64,000 bases of DNA from Desemzia sp045528445 (GCF_045528445.1 NZ_JBGQQU010000005.1:53884-117883), one strand, 5' to 3'. Positions 7,277 through 16,213 are shown, counted from the first letter of the stretch. The notes: a model not told the origin generated them from the letters alone. Program-made: numbers and translations.

Positions 7277-9051
7277 AAGGACTAAAACAAATTACTCGGT
7301 TATGGGTTTATCTTAGAAATTACCGTGGTCAGTTCTTTATTTCTATCTTTGGAACTGTCTTACTATCGATTTCAAGCGCCCTTGAACCTTTCATTATCGG
7401 TTTAGCCATTACAGAAATTACGGCTAACCTTGCTGATATTGTTCGTGGTGTCGAAGGTGCAGGGATGAATTACCCTTACTTAACAAAAGTTTTGATTGCC
7501 TATTTTATCCGTGGTATGTTCTATCACGGTTCACAATACATTTCGCAATATACCTTAACAAATGTAGTTCAAAAAGGGATGCGTGATTTACGGAACGATA
7601 TTTCTTCTAAGATAAATCGTATGCCGGTTTCTTATTTTGACAAACATCAAATTGGAGATATTTTAAGTCGTGTTACCAGTGATATAGATGCTATCACCAA
7701 TGCATTGCAGCAATCATTGATACAAGTATTGAACGGTGTGTTGGGAATTGCTTTTGCCATTGTAATGATGTTGACTCTTAATTTCTCTCTAGCATTGATT
7801 GTCATTATGACCATTCCTATCGCTATTTTAGTCGCTCGTGTGGTAATTGCTAAATCACAAAGTTCATTCCGTGGTCAAGCAGACGCTCTGGGAGATCTAT
7901 TTGGTTTTACGCAAGAAAACTTAAATGGTTTTACAGAAATCAAATTATACGGAAAAGAAGAAGATTCTATCAAAGAGTTCAAGAGACGCAACTTAAACTT
8001 GCGTGAGCATGGTTTCAAAGCCAGTTTTATTTCTTCTCTAATGGCTCCAATAGTAGGACTGGTTTCTAATCTGGCTTATATATTAGTGGCTATGATCGGT
8101 AGTTTCTTTGCTTTTAACGGTACTTTGACTATCGGGAACTTACAAGCTTTCGTTCAATATGTATGGCAAGTTAATCAGCCGATTACGACAATCTCGCAAT
8201 TGTCAGGTATCATGCAAAGTGCTGGAGCAGCAGCTGGCCGTATTTTTGAACTCTTAGATGAACCGGAAGAAGTTCAAGGTATGGTGATGACTACTTTACC
8301 AGAAAAAGTACAAGGTACCGTTGAGTTTGATCATATTTCATTCAGCTACAATGAAAAAAATCCTTTGATGACAGACATCAGTGTTCATGTCAATCCTGGT
8401 GAAATGGTCGCTATCGTTGGTCCAACAGGCGCTGGTAAGACTACTTTAGTCAACTTGTTGATGCGCTTCTATGACGTTGACGGCGGTAGTATCAAAGTTG
8501 ATGGCGTGGATATCAAGAAATTGACTCGTTCCGACCTGCGAAAACATTTCGGTATGGTACTCCAAGACGCTTGGTTATACCAAGATACTGTCATGGAGAA
8601 TCTTCGTTTTGGAAAATTGGAAGCAACCGATGATGAAGTGATTCATGCAGCTGACATCGCAAACGTCAATCACTTCATCCAAACTTTGCCAAATGGTTAC
8701 GGTATGGAAATCAATCAAGAAGCCAGCAATATTTCATTGGGCCAAAAACAATTGATGACGATTGCTCGTACAGTTTTAGCTGATCCCGATATTTTGATTT
8801 TAGATGAAGCGACCAGTTCTGTAGATACTCGTTTAGAGAAACTGATCCAAGAAGCCATGGATAAAGTTATGGAAGGACGCACGAGCTTTGTTATCGCTCA
8901 CCGCTTGTCTACTATTCGTAATGCTGATTTGATTCTAGTCATGGACCAAGGTTCGATTATTGAACAAGGTACACATGATTCATTATTAGAACAAGGCGGC
9001 TTTTACGCAAACTTGTACAACAGCCAATTTTCTGCAACAATTTCTGAATAA
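7273..9051 (+). CDS. Heterodimeric ABC multidrug exporter, catalytic subunit (EfrB/BmrD-like)
   Basis: A 592-residue partner of the preceding gene with the same layout: membrane domain up to about residue 330, Walker A GPTGAGKTT (about 385), Walker B ILILDEATSSVD with the catalytic Glu (about 510), and a deviant signature ISLGQKQL in place of LSGGQ. The deviant signature and the partner's Asp would form the degenerate site together, while this Walker B and the partner's intact signature form the hydrolytic site. That complementarity supports an obligate heterodimer. A bidirectional terminator follows. Confidence 0.88.
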   Translation: MKGLKQITRLWVYLRNYRGQFFISIFGTVLLSISSALEPFIIGLAITEITANLADIVRGVEGAGMNYPYLTKVLIAYFIRGMFYHGSQYISQYTLTNVVQKGMRDLRNDISSKINRMPVSYFDKHQIGDILSRVTSDIDAITNALQQSLIQVLNGVLGIAFAIVMMLTLNFSLALIVIMTIPIAILVARVVIAKSQSSFRGQADALGDLFGFTQENLNGFTEIKLYGKEEDSIKEFKRRNLNLREHGFKASFISSLMAPIVGLVSNLAYILVAMIGSFFAFNGTLTIGNLQAFVQYVWQVNQPITTISQLSGIMQSAGAAAGRIFELLDEPEEVQGMVMTTLPEKVQGTVEFDHISFSYNEKNPLMTDISVHVNPGEMVAIVGPTGAGKTTLVNLLMRFYDVDGGSIKVDGVDIKKLTRSDLRKHFGMVLQDAWLYQDTVMENLRFGKLEATDDEVIHAADIANVNHFIQTLPNGYGMEINQEASNISLGQKQLMTIARTVLADPDILILDEATSSVDTRLEKLIQEAMDKVMEGRTSFVIAHRLSTIRNADLILVMDQGSIIEQGTHDSLLEQGGFYANLYNSQFSATISE

Positions 9052-9067
9052 GATAGTTTTAACTATT

Positions 9068-9106
9068 AAACACCCCCAAACTGTTTGTCAGTTTTGGGGG
9101 TGTTTT
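9068..9106 (+). terminator. Terminator of the ABC exporter pair
   Basis: A long stem (AAACACCCCCAAACTG with its complement ending in GGGGGTGTTT) is followed by T. It ends the exporter operon. Confidence 0.85.
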
Positions 9107-9115
9107 CTGACGTTA

Positions 9116-9290
9116 TGAGATAGTGGGATTCTATCTCACATTTCACTGAGTAATTTGCTTTGCTTTATCCGCTAGAACCCTTATAAATCACAATTCGCTC
9201 CAGATTTCAGCGGCTTTTGTGAGATAGAGCCCTTCTATCTCACATTTCATTGAGTAATTTGCTTTGTTTTATTCGCTAGAACCCTGATAA
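9116..9290. repeat. Two 71-bp direct repeats, each starting with a hairpin
   Basis: Copies at 9116-9186 and 9220-9290 differ at only a few positions. Each begins with TGAGATAG...CTATCTCA, an eight-base inverted repeat whose loop differs between copies, followed by a shared tail through GCTAGAACCC. They fill the convergent gap between the exporter and the met operon. No coding potential was seen. Confidence 0.8.
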
Positions 9291-9383
9291 CTAAAATTTC
9301 AGCACCTAATCTACTTTATTTTATAAGTAGCCGCCCCTCTCAAGTAAATTCTCACGCACAATCACCCTCCGATCAGCAAAAAA

Positions 9384-9427
9384 GATAGAACCAACACCTT
9401 CTCAACAACAAAAGGTGTGGCTCTATC
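9384..9427 (-). terminator. Terminator of the metNIQ operon
   Basis: A stem of about 16 bp (9384-9400 with 9412-9427) sits just beyond the metQ stop. On the minus strand it is followed by a T tract (the run of A at 9377-9383 on the plus strand). Confidence 0.8.
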
Positions 9428-9435
9428 AGAAAAAA

Positions 9436-10272
9436 TTATTCACTTACAGGAACTACTGCACCATCCCATGTTTCAAGAATATAATCTTGAACTTCTTGAG
9501 ATCTCAATACTTCGATCAATTTTAAAATACCAGGATTTTTAGCATCTTCGCTTCTCACGGCAATGATATTAGCATATGGAGAGCTTTCGCTTTCCAATGC
9601 AATAGAGTCTTCTAATGGATCTAAACCTTGATCTACTGCAAAGTTCGAGTTGATTGCTACAACATCGCCTTCACCTTGTTGGTAAAGTGTAGGCATTAGA
9701 GCTGGATCGTTTTCGTATTCAAATTGAATATTTTTTGGATTTTCCACAATATCGTCAAATGTCGCAGTCGTTAAATCTGTTCCTTCATCTACAGATACTA
9801 GACCAGCTTCTTGGAAAATTCCGATGATACGACCCCAGTCAGGTTGGTTGCTGCTGACAAGCACTGTCGCGCCGTCTGGCAACTCTTCTAAACTAGCATA
9901 GCCTTGAGAGAATAAGCCGATTGGTTCCAAATGAATCCCGCCTGCGTTGACAAAGTCGTAATCATTTTCAGCTACTGCTGCTTCGAAGAATGGTACATGT
10001 TGGAAATAGTTGGCATCCAAGTCGCCTTCTTCTAATGCTACATTAGGCACTACATAGTCGTTATAAGTCGTAATATCCAGTGTGTAGCCTTCCTCTTCCA
10101 AAATAGGTGCAGCGAACTCTAATATTTCTGCATGTGGTGTATTGCTCGCTCCAATACGAATGGTTGTATCTTCGCTTGCCCCTTCTTCAGAGTTCCCACC
10201 ATTTCCGCAAGCTGCTAACAATAACGCCGCCCCTACTGTTGCTAATGATTTGATAAATACTGATTTTTTCAT
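9436..10272 (-). CDS. metQ: Methionine ABC transporter substrate-binding lipoprotein
   Basis: A 278-residue NlpA/MetQ-family lipoprotein that captures methionine outside the membrane for MetNI. The signal peptide ends in the lipobox LLAAC with Cys22 as the lipid attachment site. The family segments GASNTPHAEIL, NYFQHVPFFE and the C-terminal LIEVLRSQEVQ are visible. It is the last gene of metN-metI-metQ; the T-box upstream of metN supports methionine as the substrate. Confidence 0.9.
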   Translation of the reverse strand: MKKSVFIKSLATVGAALLLAACGNGGNSEEGASEDTTIRIGASNTPHAEILEFAAPILEEEGYTLDITTYNDYVVPNVALEEGDLDANYFQHVPFFEAAVAENDYDFVNAGGIHLEPIGLFSQGYASLEELPDGATVLVSSNQPDWGRIIGIFQEAGLVSVDEGTDLTTATFDDIVENPKNIQFEYENDPALMPTLYQQGEGDVVAINSNFAVDQGLDPLEDSIALESESSPYANIIAVRSEDAKNPGILKLIEVLRSQEVQDYILETWDGAVVPVSE

Positions 10273-10335
10273 ACCTTAAATCCCCCTAATAATTTTTTAT
10301 AGTTTAATCCCTATTCAAATAATCTTTTTTCAAAC

Positions 10336-11040
10336 TCAGCGTTTGTCTACGCGATCTACTACGCGATCTCCAATACCTTGAATCACAAATACCATTACTA
10401 ATACAATGACGGTCGCTACCAAGGTTACAGCCGGTTGATTTCTTTGAAATCCTTCCAAATAAGCTAGGTTACCTAGACCGCCTGCTCCAATAACTCCAGC
10501 CATCGCTGTATAGCCGACTAGCGAAATCGCTGTTGTCGTGATACCAGCAATGATGGAAGGCATGCTTTCTGGAATCAAAATTTTATAAATAATTTGCCAT
10601 TTATTGGCTCCCATAGCTTCTGCGGCTTCAATAACCCCCTTATCAATTTCTCTAAATCCAGTTTCAACCAGCCGTCCATAAAAAGGAGCTGACGATATGA
10701 TCAAGGCCGGCAAAGCTGCTACTGGACCTATCATTGTTCCGACAATTTGCTGTGTAAATGGAATCAATAAAACGATTAATATAATAAACGGAATAGAACG
10801 GAACACATTTACTAAAATACTGACAACTCCATGCAGAATTGTTACGGTCATACTTTTTTTACCATTTGTTTCATACAATAATAATCCGATAACCAATCCT
10901 AAAATAAATACGGCGATGACAGAACCAATGGTCATCAATAAGGTTTCTTGAGTAGCTTCTCCGATTCTTTCCCAATTGACTTCAGAAAAATCAAAGTATT
11001 GCGCTAAAAGACTTTCTCCGATCACTAAAGATCTAAACAT
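10336..11040 (-). CDS. metI: Methionine ABC transporter permease
   Basis: A 234-residue five-helix membrane permease of the BPD_transp_1 type. The EAA loop (EAAEAMGANKWQIIYKILIPESMPSI, given here in shortened form as EAAEAMGANKW...IPES) contacts the ATPase. It overlaps the 3' end of metN by eight bases. It forms the pore of the D/L-methionine importer. Length and order (ATPase, permease, binding protein) match the MetNIQ family. Confidence 0.9.
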   Translation of the reverse strand: MFRSLVIGESLLAQYFDFSEVNWERIGEATQETLLMTIGSVIAVFILGLVIGLLLYETNGKKSMTVTILHGVVSILVNVFRSIPFIILIVLLIPFTQQIVGTMIGPVAALPALIISSAPFYGRLVETGFREIDKGVIEAAEAMGANKWQIIYKILIPESMPSIIAGITTTAISLVGYTAMAGVIGAGGLGNLAYLEGFQRNQPAVTLVATVIVLVMVFVIQGIGDRVVDRVDKR

Positions 11041-12064
11041 GTTCGATCACCTCAACTTCTACATTCATGTCATGTAAATCGTGGATAACATCCCTGATCA
11101 CTACTTGTTCTCCAGTCACTTGAACATACAGTGAACCAATTGAACCAGAATGCGTTTGTTGGATACTTCCTTGAATGACATTCAATTCGATTGAGTGATT
11201 GCGAATCAACTTAGACAAAACGGGTTGTTTGGAGTTCTCACCGTTAAAGGTCAAGTGAAGCAATTTGCCATCAGGATAATCGGCAAATACTTGGCTTAGA
11301 ACCAAGTCAGTATCTTCGCTTTCAGGATCCGTATCTTGACGAATAAAGCGTTTGGTGATTTCTTGTTGCGGGCGCTTGAAGACATCTAACACATTGCCCT
11401 CTTCAACCACTTTTCCATTTTCCATCACTGCTACTTTGTTGCATATTTTTCTTACTACGTGCATCTCATGTGTAATGATCACGATCGTCAAATTCAAACG
11501 CTTATTGATTTCCAATAATAAGTCCAATACCTCATCTGTGGTTTGAGGGTCCAATGCACTAGTTGCTTCATCACACAATAGCAACTCCGGATCATTGGCT
11601 AATGCTCGGGCAATGCCGACCCGCTGTTTTTGTCCACCAGATAGTTGGGCAGGATAAGCATTTTCCCGTCCTTCCAATCCAACTAGGCGAATCAATCCGT
11701 TGGCTTTATCTAATTGTTCATACTTAGGTACTTTCGCTATTTCTAATGGCAAGAGCACATTTTCCAAAACTGTTCTTGACCACAACAGATTGAAATGCTG
11801 AAAGATCATCCCGATTTTCTGTCTTTTTTGTCTTAAATCTTTTCCGGTCAATTTGGAAATGATGCTGTCTCCTAAAGAAACATCTCCTTCTGTGGGCTTT
11901 TCAAGACCATTGAACATACGGACCAGTGTACTCTTACCTGCACCGGAATAACCGATGATGCCATAGATTTCTCCTTTATCAATGGAGAGATTGACATTGT
12001 CGACAGCAGTTAAAGGGCCTTGCTTCGTGTCAAAACGTTTCGTTATGTTGGATAAATTAATCAT
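11033..12064 (-). CDS. metN: Methionine ABC transporter ATP-binding protein
   Basis: ATPase of 343 residues with Walker A GYSGAGKST, signature LSGGQKQR and Walker B LLCDEATSALD, followed by the C-terminal NIL regulatory domain (residues about 265-343) that binds methionine and inhibits transport. The start is the ATG at 12064 (protein MINLSNITKRF), eight bases after GGAGAG; an upstream in-frame start at 12133 would place the N-terminus inside the T-box terminator, so it is rejected. It is first in the operon under the T-box. Confidence 0.92.
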   Translation of the reverse strand: MINLSNITKRFDTKQGPLTAVDNVNLSIDKGEIYGIIGYSGAGKSTLVRMFNGLEKPTEGDVSLGDSIISKLTGKDLRQKRQKIGMIFQHFNLLWSRTVLENVLLPLEIAKVPKYEQLDKANGLIRLVGLEGRENAYPAQLSGGQKQRVGIARALANDPELLLCDEATSALDPQTTDEVLDLLLEINKRLNLTIVIITHEMHVVRKICNKVAVMENGKVVEEGNVLDVFKRPQQEITKRFIRQDTDPESEDTDLVLSQVFADYPDGKLLHLTFNGENSKQPVLSKLIRNHSIELNVIQGSIQQTHSGSIGSLYVQVTGEQVVIRDVIHDLHDMNVEVEVIEHV

Positions 12065-12103
12065 ATTTGCTGCTCTCCATTCTCTCAAACTTTTCATAAT
12101 GTA

Positions 12104-12420
12104 TAAAATAAAAAACTTTCGTCCACTATTCAAGTTGTTTACTCAAATAAAGGACGAAAGCTGTCATTTCGTGTTACCACCTTAATTTATTCATCCATCA
12201 CTGAATGAACCTTAACCAGTACGGAGACTATTGCGACTCGTATACTGTGACTCTGTATCGGGAGCTCCCGGAACAAGCTTGTGCAAAGCATTCACTCATT
12301 CTGCTCAAAGACCATCTTCAGTTCCATTTCCACTACTCCTTTTCAGCAACCGGAGCTCTCTAAAAAATGTCCATTAGAACTTACTCTTCTTCTCATAGCA
12401 ATCTATTCCATTAATCTTGA
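12104..12420 (-). ncRNA. T-box riboswitch controlling metNIQ
   Basis: The leader carries the T-box core AAGGTGGTAACACG (minus strand, around 12170-12183) and Stem I landmarks (AGAGAG, then GGTTGCTG). A terminator with stem CTTTCGTCC/GGACGAAAG (12116-12124 with 12152-12160) is followed by T. T-boxes bind uncharged tRNA and switch to the antiterminator. A candidate specifier codon ATG lies at 12297-12299 (context GAATGAG), which fits methionine and the genes downstream; a second ATG nearby makes the exact assignment tentative. Confidence 0.9.
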
Positions 12421-12424
12421 AGTT

Positions 12425-12453
12425 AGTTTATCAGTCTCCGCGTAGTCTGTCAA
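12425..12453 (-). promoter_or_regulatory. Promoter of the met T-box transcript
   Basis: On the minus strand TTGACA (12453-12448), a 17-bp spacer and TAAACT (12430-12425). This is close to consensus and well placed to start the T-box leader. Confidence 0.85.
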
Positions 12454-12468
12454 CGACTTTTTGTTTTC

Positions 12469-12825
12469 TTATTGTTGTAGACTGTCTTCCAACTTTGCAA
12501 GTTCACTTGTATCTATATTTGTCAGCTCAACGATCCAATTGCTTTTTTGATCTTCCTTATTTAATTCTTCTGGAGCGTTTAACAAACGTTCGTTGAATTG
12601 TACAACATCTCCGCTTAATGGAGATTCTAATTCTGTAACAGCTTTTGCTCCCTCAACGCCTAATAAAGAATCACCGGCTTTCAAAGCTTTGATATCTTTA
12701 GGCACATCTGCGAACATGATTTCTCCGATATCATCTTGTCCTTTTTCAGATAATCCTACTCGATAATGGTCACCGTTTTTAGCTATCCATAGTCCATTTG
12801 AACTATACTTCATTTCATTCGCCAT
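12469..12825 (-). CDS. GcvH-like lipoyl-carrier protein
   Basis: A 118-residue protein of the glycine cleavage H family. The lipoyl segment GVEGAKAVTELESPLSGDV keeps a candidate lipoylation lysine, K61, at the family position. No gcvP or gcvT is in the window. Lone GcvH-like proteins in lactic acid bacteria can act as lipoate relays or modification carriers, so glycine cleavage should not be assumed. Its start overlaps the 3' end of the upstream ArsC/Spx-like gene by eleven bases, suggesting coupled translation. Confidence 0.8.
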   Translation of the reverse strand: MANEMKYSSNGLWIAKNGDHYRVGLSEKGQDDIGEIMFADVPKDIKALKAGDSLLGVEGAKAVTELESPLSGDVVQFNERLLNAPEELNKEDQKSNWIVELTNIDTSELAKLEDSLQQ

Positions 12826-13198
12826 TTACCACAGACTCCCTTTCTTTTTGCCAAATTGCTTCATACACTTCTTCTTTAAACCCGATCAGATTGTTGCCGT
12901 CTGCCAGAATCAAAGGTCGTTTGACCAACATCCCTTCACTCGCCAACAGCTCTGCCGCTTCTTGTTCCGTCAAGTCAGGAATGACCTCTTTCAATCCCCG
13001 CTCTTTATACACCGTACCGCTTGTGTTGAAGAACCGCTTTAAGGGCAAGTCAGACTGTTGAAGAATCTTGATCCAGGTTTCTTTATCAGGAGGATTGGTT
13101 TTTAAATTGATTTCCTCCAATTCAACCTGGTGTTGCTGCAACCATTTCTTGGCTGCCTTACACGTTGAACAAGTTGGAATACAATAAAACTGCAACAT
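12815..13198 (-). CDS. ArsC/Spx family protein
   Basis: A 127-residue thioredoxin-fold protein of the ArsC/Spx/YffB superfamily. The N-terminus FYCIPTCSTCKAAKKWL has the C10-S-T-C13 pair as in Spx-type redox regulators, and a KRPLIL segment lies near residue 92. It could be a regulator that binds RNA polymerase or an arsenate-reductase-like enzyme; the CXXC is more like Spx/MgsR than classic ArsC. It is co-transcribed with the GcvH-like gene. Confidence 0.75.
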   Translation of the reverse strand: MLQFYCIPTCSTCKAAKKWLQQHQVELEEINLKTNPPDKETWIKILQQSDLPLKRFFNTSGTVYKERGLKEVIPDLTEQEAAELLASEGMLVKRPLILADGNNLIGFKEEVYEAIWQKERESVVNGE

Positions 13199-13265
13199 AC
13201 CATCTCCTCCAAATACATTTGTCTTTATTTAGTATAACGCTAATTTTTTCAAAGTAAAAGTCCCT

Positions 13266-14441
13266 TTATCTGAATTCTTCATCATCTTCAGAAAACATAT
13301 AACTCTTGTAATGGTACCGCATAGACATAATCAAACCAATCCCCATCATGTTCCCAAGTAAAGCTGACCCCCCTTGAGAAATAAATGGCAAAGGAATACC
13401 CGTTAAAGGTAATAGTCCAATACTCATCCCTACATTCTCAAATACATGGAACACGATCATCATGATAACACCGGTTGAGATATACGTATAGAAAATATTT
13501 TTTGTGTCTAGGCAGACGCGAATCATTTGATAAACCAGCATAAAATAAATCAAAATCAATACTGCGCCGCCAATAAATCCAAAGTTTTCACCAATCGTAG
13601 AGAAAATCATATCGGATTCTCTAACGGGCACATAAACTTCTGAAATACCAAAGCCTTTTCCAAATACTTTACCAGAACCAATCGCTTTGATGCTTTGCAG
13701 CAATTGATAAGCCGCTCCTTGAGTATCATGGTAAGGATCCAACCATGAGTCGATTCGCGAAAATTGGTAATCTTTAAAGCCTAAATTGTATAAAAATTCT
13801 CGATTGTACACTACTAGTAACAGAAGTGTGGCTCCTATAATGGCTACGGATCCAAATAAAGGAATCAGTATTTTCCATGATACTCCTGACATTAAAATGA
13901 CTCCAATAACGATAGCAATAAAAACTAATGTCGTTCCTAAGTCATTTTGCAGCAAAACCATTAACATAGGAGGTGCAGAAACTAAAGCGATTTTTCCTAA
14001 TAGCATAAAATCAGATTCTGTCTTATGATTCACAAAAGCAGCATTGTGTTTCGTTACTGTTCTGGCCAACATTAAGATAAAAGCAATTTTCATTACCTCA
14101 GAAGGCTGAAAAGTCAGCGGTCCTAATTTAAACCAACTCTTAGCTCCTGTCCTTAAGAAGGTAGGCTCATCATATAAAAAGAGGACCAAGACCAACAGGA
14201 ACAATCCTATACCATAAGCATAGGGAGTAATTTTCCACAGCTGCTCAGAATCGAACTGCATAATCACAATAATAGCAACAGCACCGACAATATACCAGGC
14301 GATATGCATGATCGTCGCCCTCATTCCCCCTCCGCCAATCAGCGAAATGGTTGAAAACATTGTAGCGATACTGATAATAGCAAGTAACAACAACGAGAGC
14401 ACTATTCCATAGTCAATTCTAGATTCTTTTTTCTCACTCAT
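13266..14441 (-). CDS. rodA: Rod shape-determining glycosyltransferase RodA (SEDS family)
   Basis: A SEDS-family membrane protein of about 391 residues with ten predicted helices. It polymerises lipid II into glycan strands for side-wall growth together with a class B PBP. Family signatures include FQPSEVMKI, LLQNDLGTTLVF, and the C-terminal GIPLPFISQGGSAL. RodA is preferred over FtsW by length and by these segments. The start is taken at the ATG at 14441 (MSEKKESRIDYG); an in-frame start ten codons upstream overlaps the AAGGAG ribosome site. Confidence 0.85.
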   Translation of the reverse strand: MSEKKESRIDYGIVLSLLLLAIISIATMFSTISLIGGGGMRATIMHIAWYIVGAVAIIVIMQFDSEQLWKITPYAYGIGLFLLVLVLFLYDEPTFLRTGAKSWFKLGPLTFQPSEVMKIAFILMLARTVTKHNAAFVNHKTESDFMLLGKIALVSAPPMLMVLLQNDLGTTLVFIAIVIGVILMSGVSWKILIPLFGSVAIIGATLLLLVVYNREFLYNLGFKDYQFSRIDSWLDPYHDTQGAAYQLLQSIKAIGSGKVFGKGFGISEVYVPVRESDMIFSTIGENFGFIGGAVLILIYFMLVYQMIRVCLDTKNIFYTYISTGVIMMIVFHVFENVGMSIGLLPLTGIPLPFISQGGSALLGNMMGIGLIMSMRYHYKSYMFSEDDEEFR

Positions 14442-14696
14442 GTTTTTTTCAATAATCTCCTTGCACATCAAATAAATTATTCATTTGTTAGTTCATTTAG
14501 CTTCAATCATTATATAAGAAAAAGGCTGTAAAAAAAAGGACTCTTCTCATTTCTTAGTAAAAATGACATAAACTTCCGAGAGGCGGTCACTAAAGATTCA
14601 ATCATTCCGCTTTTCAACTGCTAAAGCAAATAAAGTACAGCAAATTTATTTTAAGAAAATAGTCGATTTCATGACCCTTAATTGCCCAAAAAAATA

Positions 14697-14738
14697 AATC
14701 TTAGAAGTCCAGGTCTACTGATTCCTGCTTCTAAGATT
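14697..14738 (-). terminator. Terminator between the yihY-like gene and rodA
   Basis: An eleven-base stem (14697-14707 with 14728-14738) is followed on the minus strand by a T-rich tract (A-rich at 14684-14696 on plus). The gap 14472-14902 also holds a TATAAT box (minus, 14514-14509) upstream of rodA and the long hairpin described separately. Confidence 0.75.
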
Positions 14739-14798
14739 CATCTTTTTAAACGTGTTGCGCAGACCAAGCTGGCTCCACGCTCTATCAAACGCGTTGCA

Positions 14799-14893
14799 TT
14801 AGTCAGTTCTCACTCTCAGTACCACCCGGCAATTTTTAGGAAAAGCACCTAACATTTGCCGATTGGGTACTGTCCGGAGAACTAAATGACTAA
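14799..14893 (-). other. Long imperfect hairpin of about 95 nt just past the yihY-like gene
   Basis: 14799-14805 pairs with 14887-14893, 14805-14811 with 14877-14883, and the GGTACTG/CAGTACC and CGGCAA/TTGCCG segments continue the stem inward to a loop near 14841-14850. It starts ten bases after the stop codon. It has no T tract, so it is not a simple terminator. On its 3' side in the gene's direction lies a copy of the AGAGCGTGGAGC motif (14771-14783). Confidence 0.6.
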
Positions 14894-14902
14894 TTCCATG
14901 CT

Positions 14903-15865
14903 CTATTGTTTTTCGACTTCTTTTACTTTGACCAATTTTTTACGTTGTTTTGGCAATTTTTTCTTTTCATTGGTTTCAGGTTTCTCTTCGTCTTCTTTTT
15001 CAATAGCTTCTTGTATTGTGTGACCATTTTTGTATTCGTAATAAATAGTATTGATTAAGCCACCTAATAAAAGTATGGTTGCAGCGAGGTACAGCCACAA
15101 CATCAGAACAATGAATACCCCGAATGTTGCATTAGCCGCAGCATCTCCACCTGCAAACTGTAAGTAGATTGAAAAACCTTGAGACAATACTAACCAGCCG
15201 ACAGTCGCAAAGATGGCACCGGGAACAGCATATTTAATGCCTAAATGGTGATTCGGCACTAAGAAGTAAATTGCCATAAACAAGGAAACCAATACGATCA
15301 GTAATATCAACCAGCGCAACTGCAGTATTTGCATGATGATTCCCAAATCAATACTTAAAAGATCTTCAATAAAGGAAACGATAAACTCTCCAAAAACAAA
15401 GATAAAAACGATGACTCCTACGATTGACACAATAGCCAATTGGATCAATAATGAGACCAATCGTACCAAAATAAAGTTCTTTCTAGATTCGACCCCATAA
15501 ACTTCATTCAATAAATTTTGCAATGAATTAAACGCTTTACTGGCTGACCAGAGGGCCGTGATCAACCCGATCGAGATAACTCCTCCACTCGAGCTGTTTA
15601 AATACCCAATCAATATAGGCTCAATCACACTATAAATATCAGGCGGAACAGCTGTTTCCATGTAAGACAACACTGCATTGACGTCTATTGGAAACAAGGG
15701 AATGATATTGGCAATCACTAATAAAATAGGAAAAAGAGAAAATAATACGAAGTAGGCCAGCTCTCCTGCTTGAGAAGTAACATCTGCTCGAGCCCAATTA
15801 TCTTTACTTACCTTAAAAAGCCGAATCATTCTTTGTTTAAACGGAAGTTGCTTAACAGTCTCCAT
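14903..15865 (-). CDS. YihY/BrkB family membrane protein
   Basis: A 320-residue integral membrane protein with about six helices and a charged, lysine-rich C-terminal tail (KKKLPKQRKKLVKVKE). The hallmark N-terminal region (DNWARADVTSQAGELAYFVLFSLFPILL, here shortened) and the ALWSASKAFNSLQ segment match the family once named ribonuclease BN. That RNase role was withdrawn for the family, and its function is unknown. It lies 83 bp downstream of the DUF2969-like gene on the same strand. Confidence 0.85.
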   Translation of the reverse strand: METVKQLPFKQRMIRLFKVSKDNWARADVTSQAGELAYFVLFSLFPILLVIANIIPLFPIDVNAVLSYMETAVPPDIYSVIEPILIGYLNSSSGGVISIGLITALWSASKAFNSLQNLLNEVYGVESRKNFILVRLVSLLIQLAIVSIVGVIVFIFVFGEFIVSFIEDLLSIDLGIIMQILQLRWLILLIVLVSLFMAIYFLVPNHHLGIKYAVPGAIFATVGWLVLSQGFSIYLQFAGGDAAANATFGVFIVLMLWLYLAATILLLGGLINTIYYEYKNGHTIQEAIEKEDEEKPETNEKKKLPKQRKKLVKVKEVEKQ

Positions 15866-15948
15866 TACAAGTTCACATCCTTGTAGTTGAATTACAATAC
15901 TTTTCTAAATACACCACTCGTTCCTCACAGAAGAACGAGCGTCCTATT

Positions 15949-16179
15949 CTACATATAATGCAAGTTATAATCCATAATCAAATTATTGATGGCTTCATCA
16001 ATATCTTTAGCTTTCGCTTCATTACCATTTTTATTAACAGTAGTGATAGACTCACCTTTTGGCTGTTGAATCATCCCAATTTTATCTTTATGGATGAACA
16101 GCTCTAATTCAGTAAAATTCTCTGTATTATTTGAAGTCTCTTGAATGATAACTTCACTTTTTTTATTTCTTTTGGCCAT
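15949..16179 (-). CDS. Small DUF2969-like protein
   Basis: A 76-residue cytoplasmic protein with a basic N-terminus, an IHKDKIGMIQQ segment and a C-terminal DEAINNLIMDYNLHYM ending that recalls DUF2969 proteins of Lactobacillales. No catalytic motif can be seen and the function is unknown. It is 34 bp downstream of ald and upstream of the yihY-like gene on one strand. Family assignment is from memory of the pattern and is moderate. Confidence 0.6.
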   Translation of the reverse strand: MAKRNKKSEVIIQETSNNTENFTELELFIHKDKIGMIQQPKGESITTVNKNGNEAKAKDIDEAINNLIMDYNLHYM

Positions 16180-16213
16180 TTTTAATCCTCGCTTCGATCT
16201 CTATTCATTGAGA

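Noticed and set aside
12064..12133. Longer MetN N-terminus starting at 12133
   Set aside because: It would translate through the T-box terminator and lacks a ribosome site; the ATG at 12064 has one and matches the family start.
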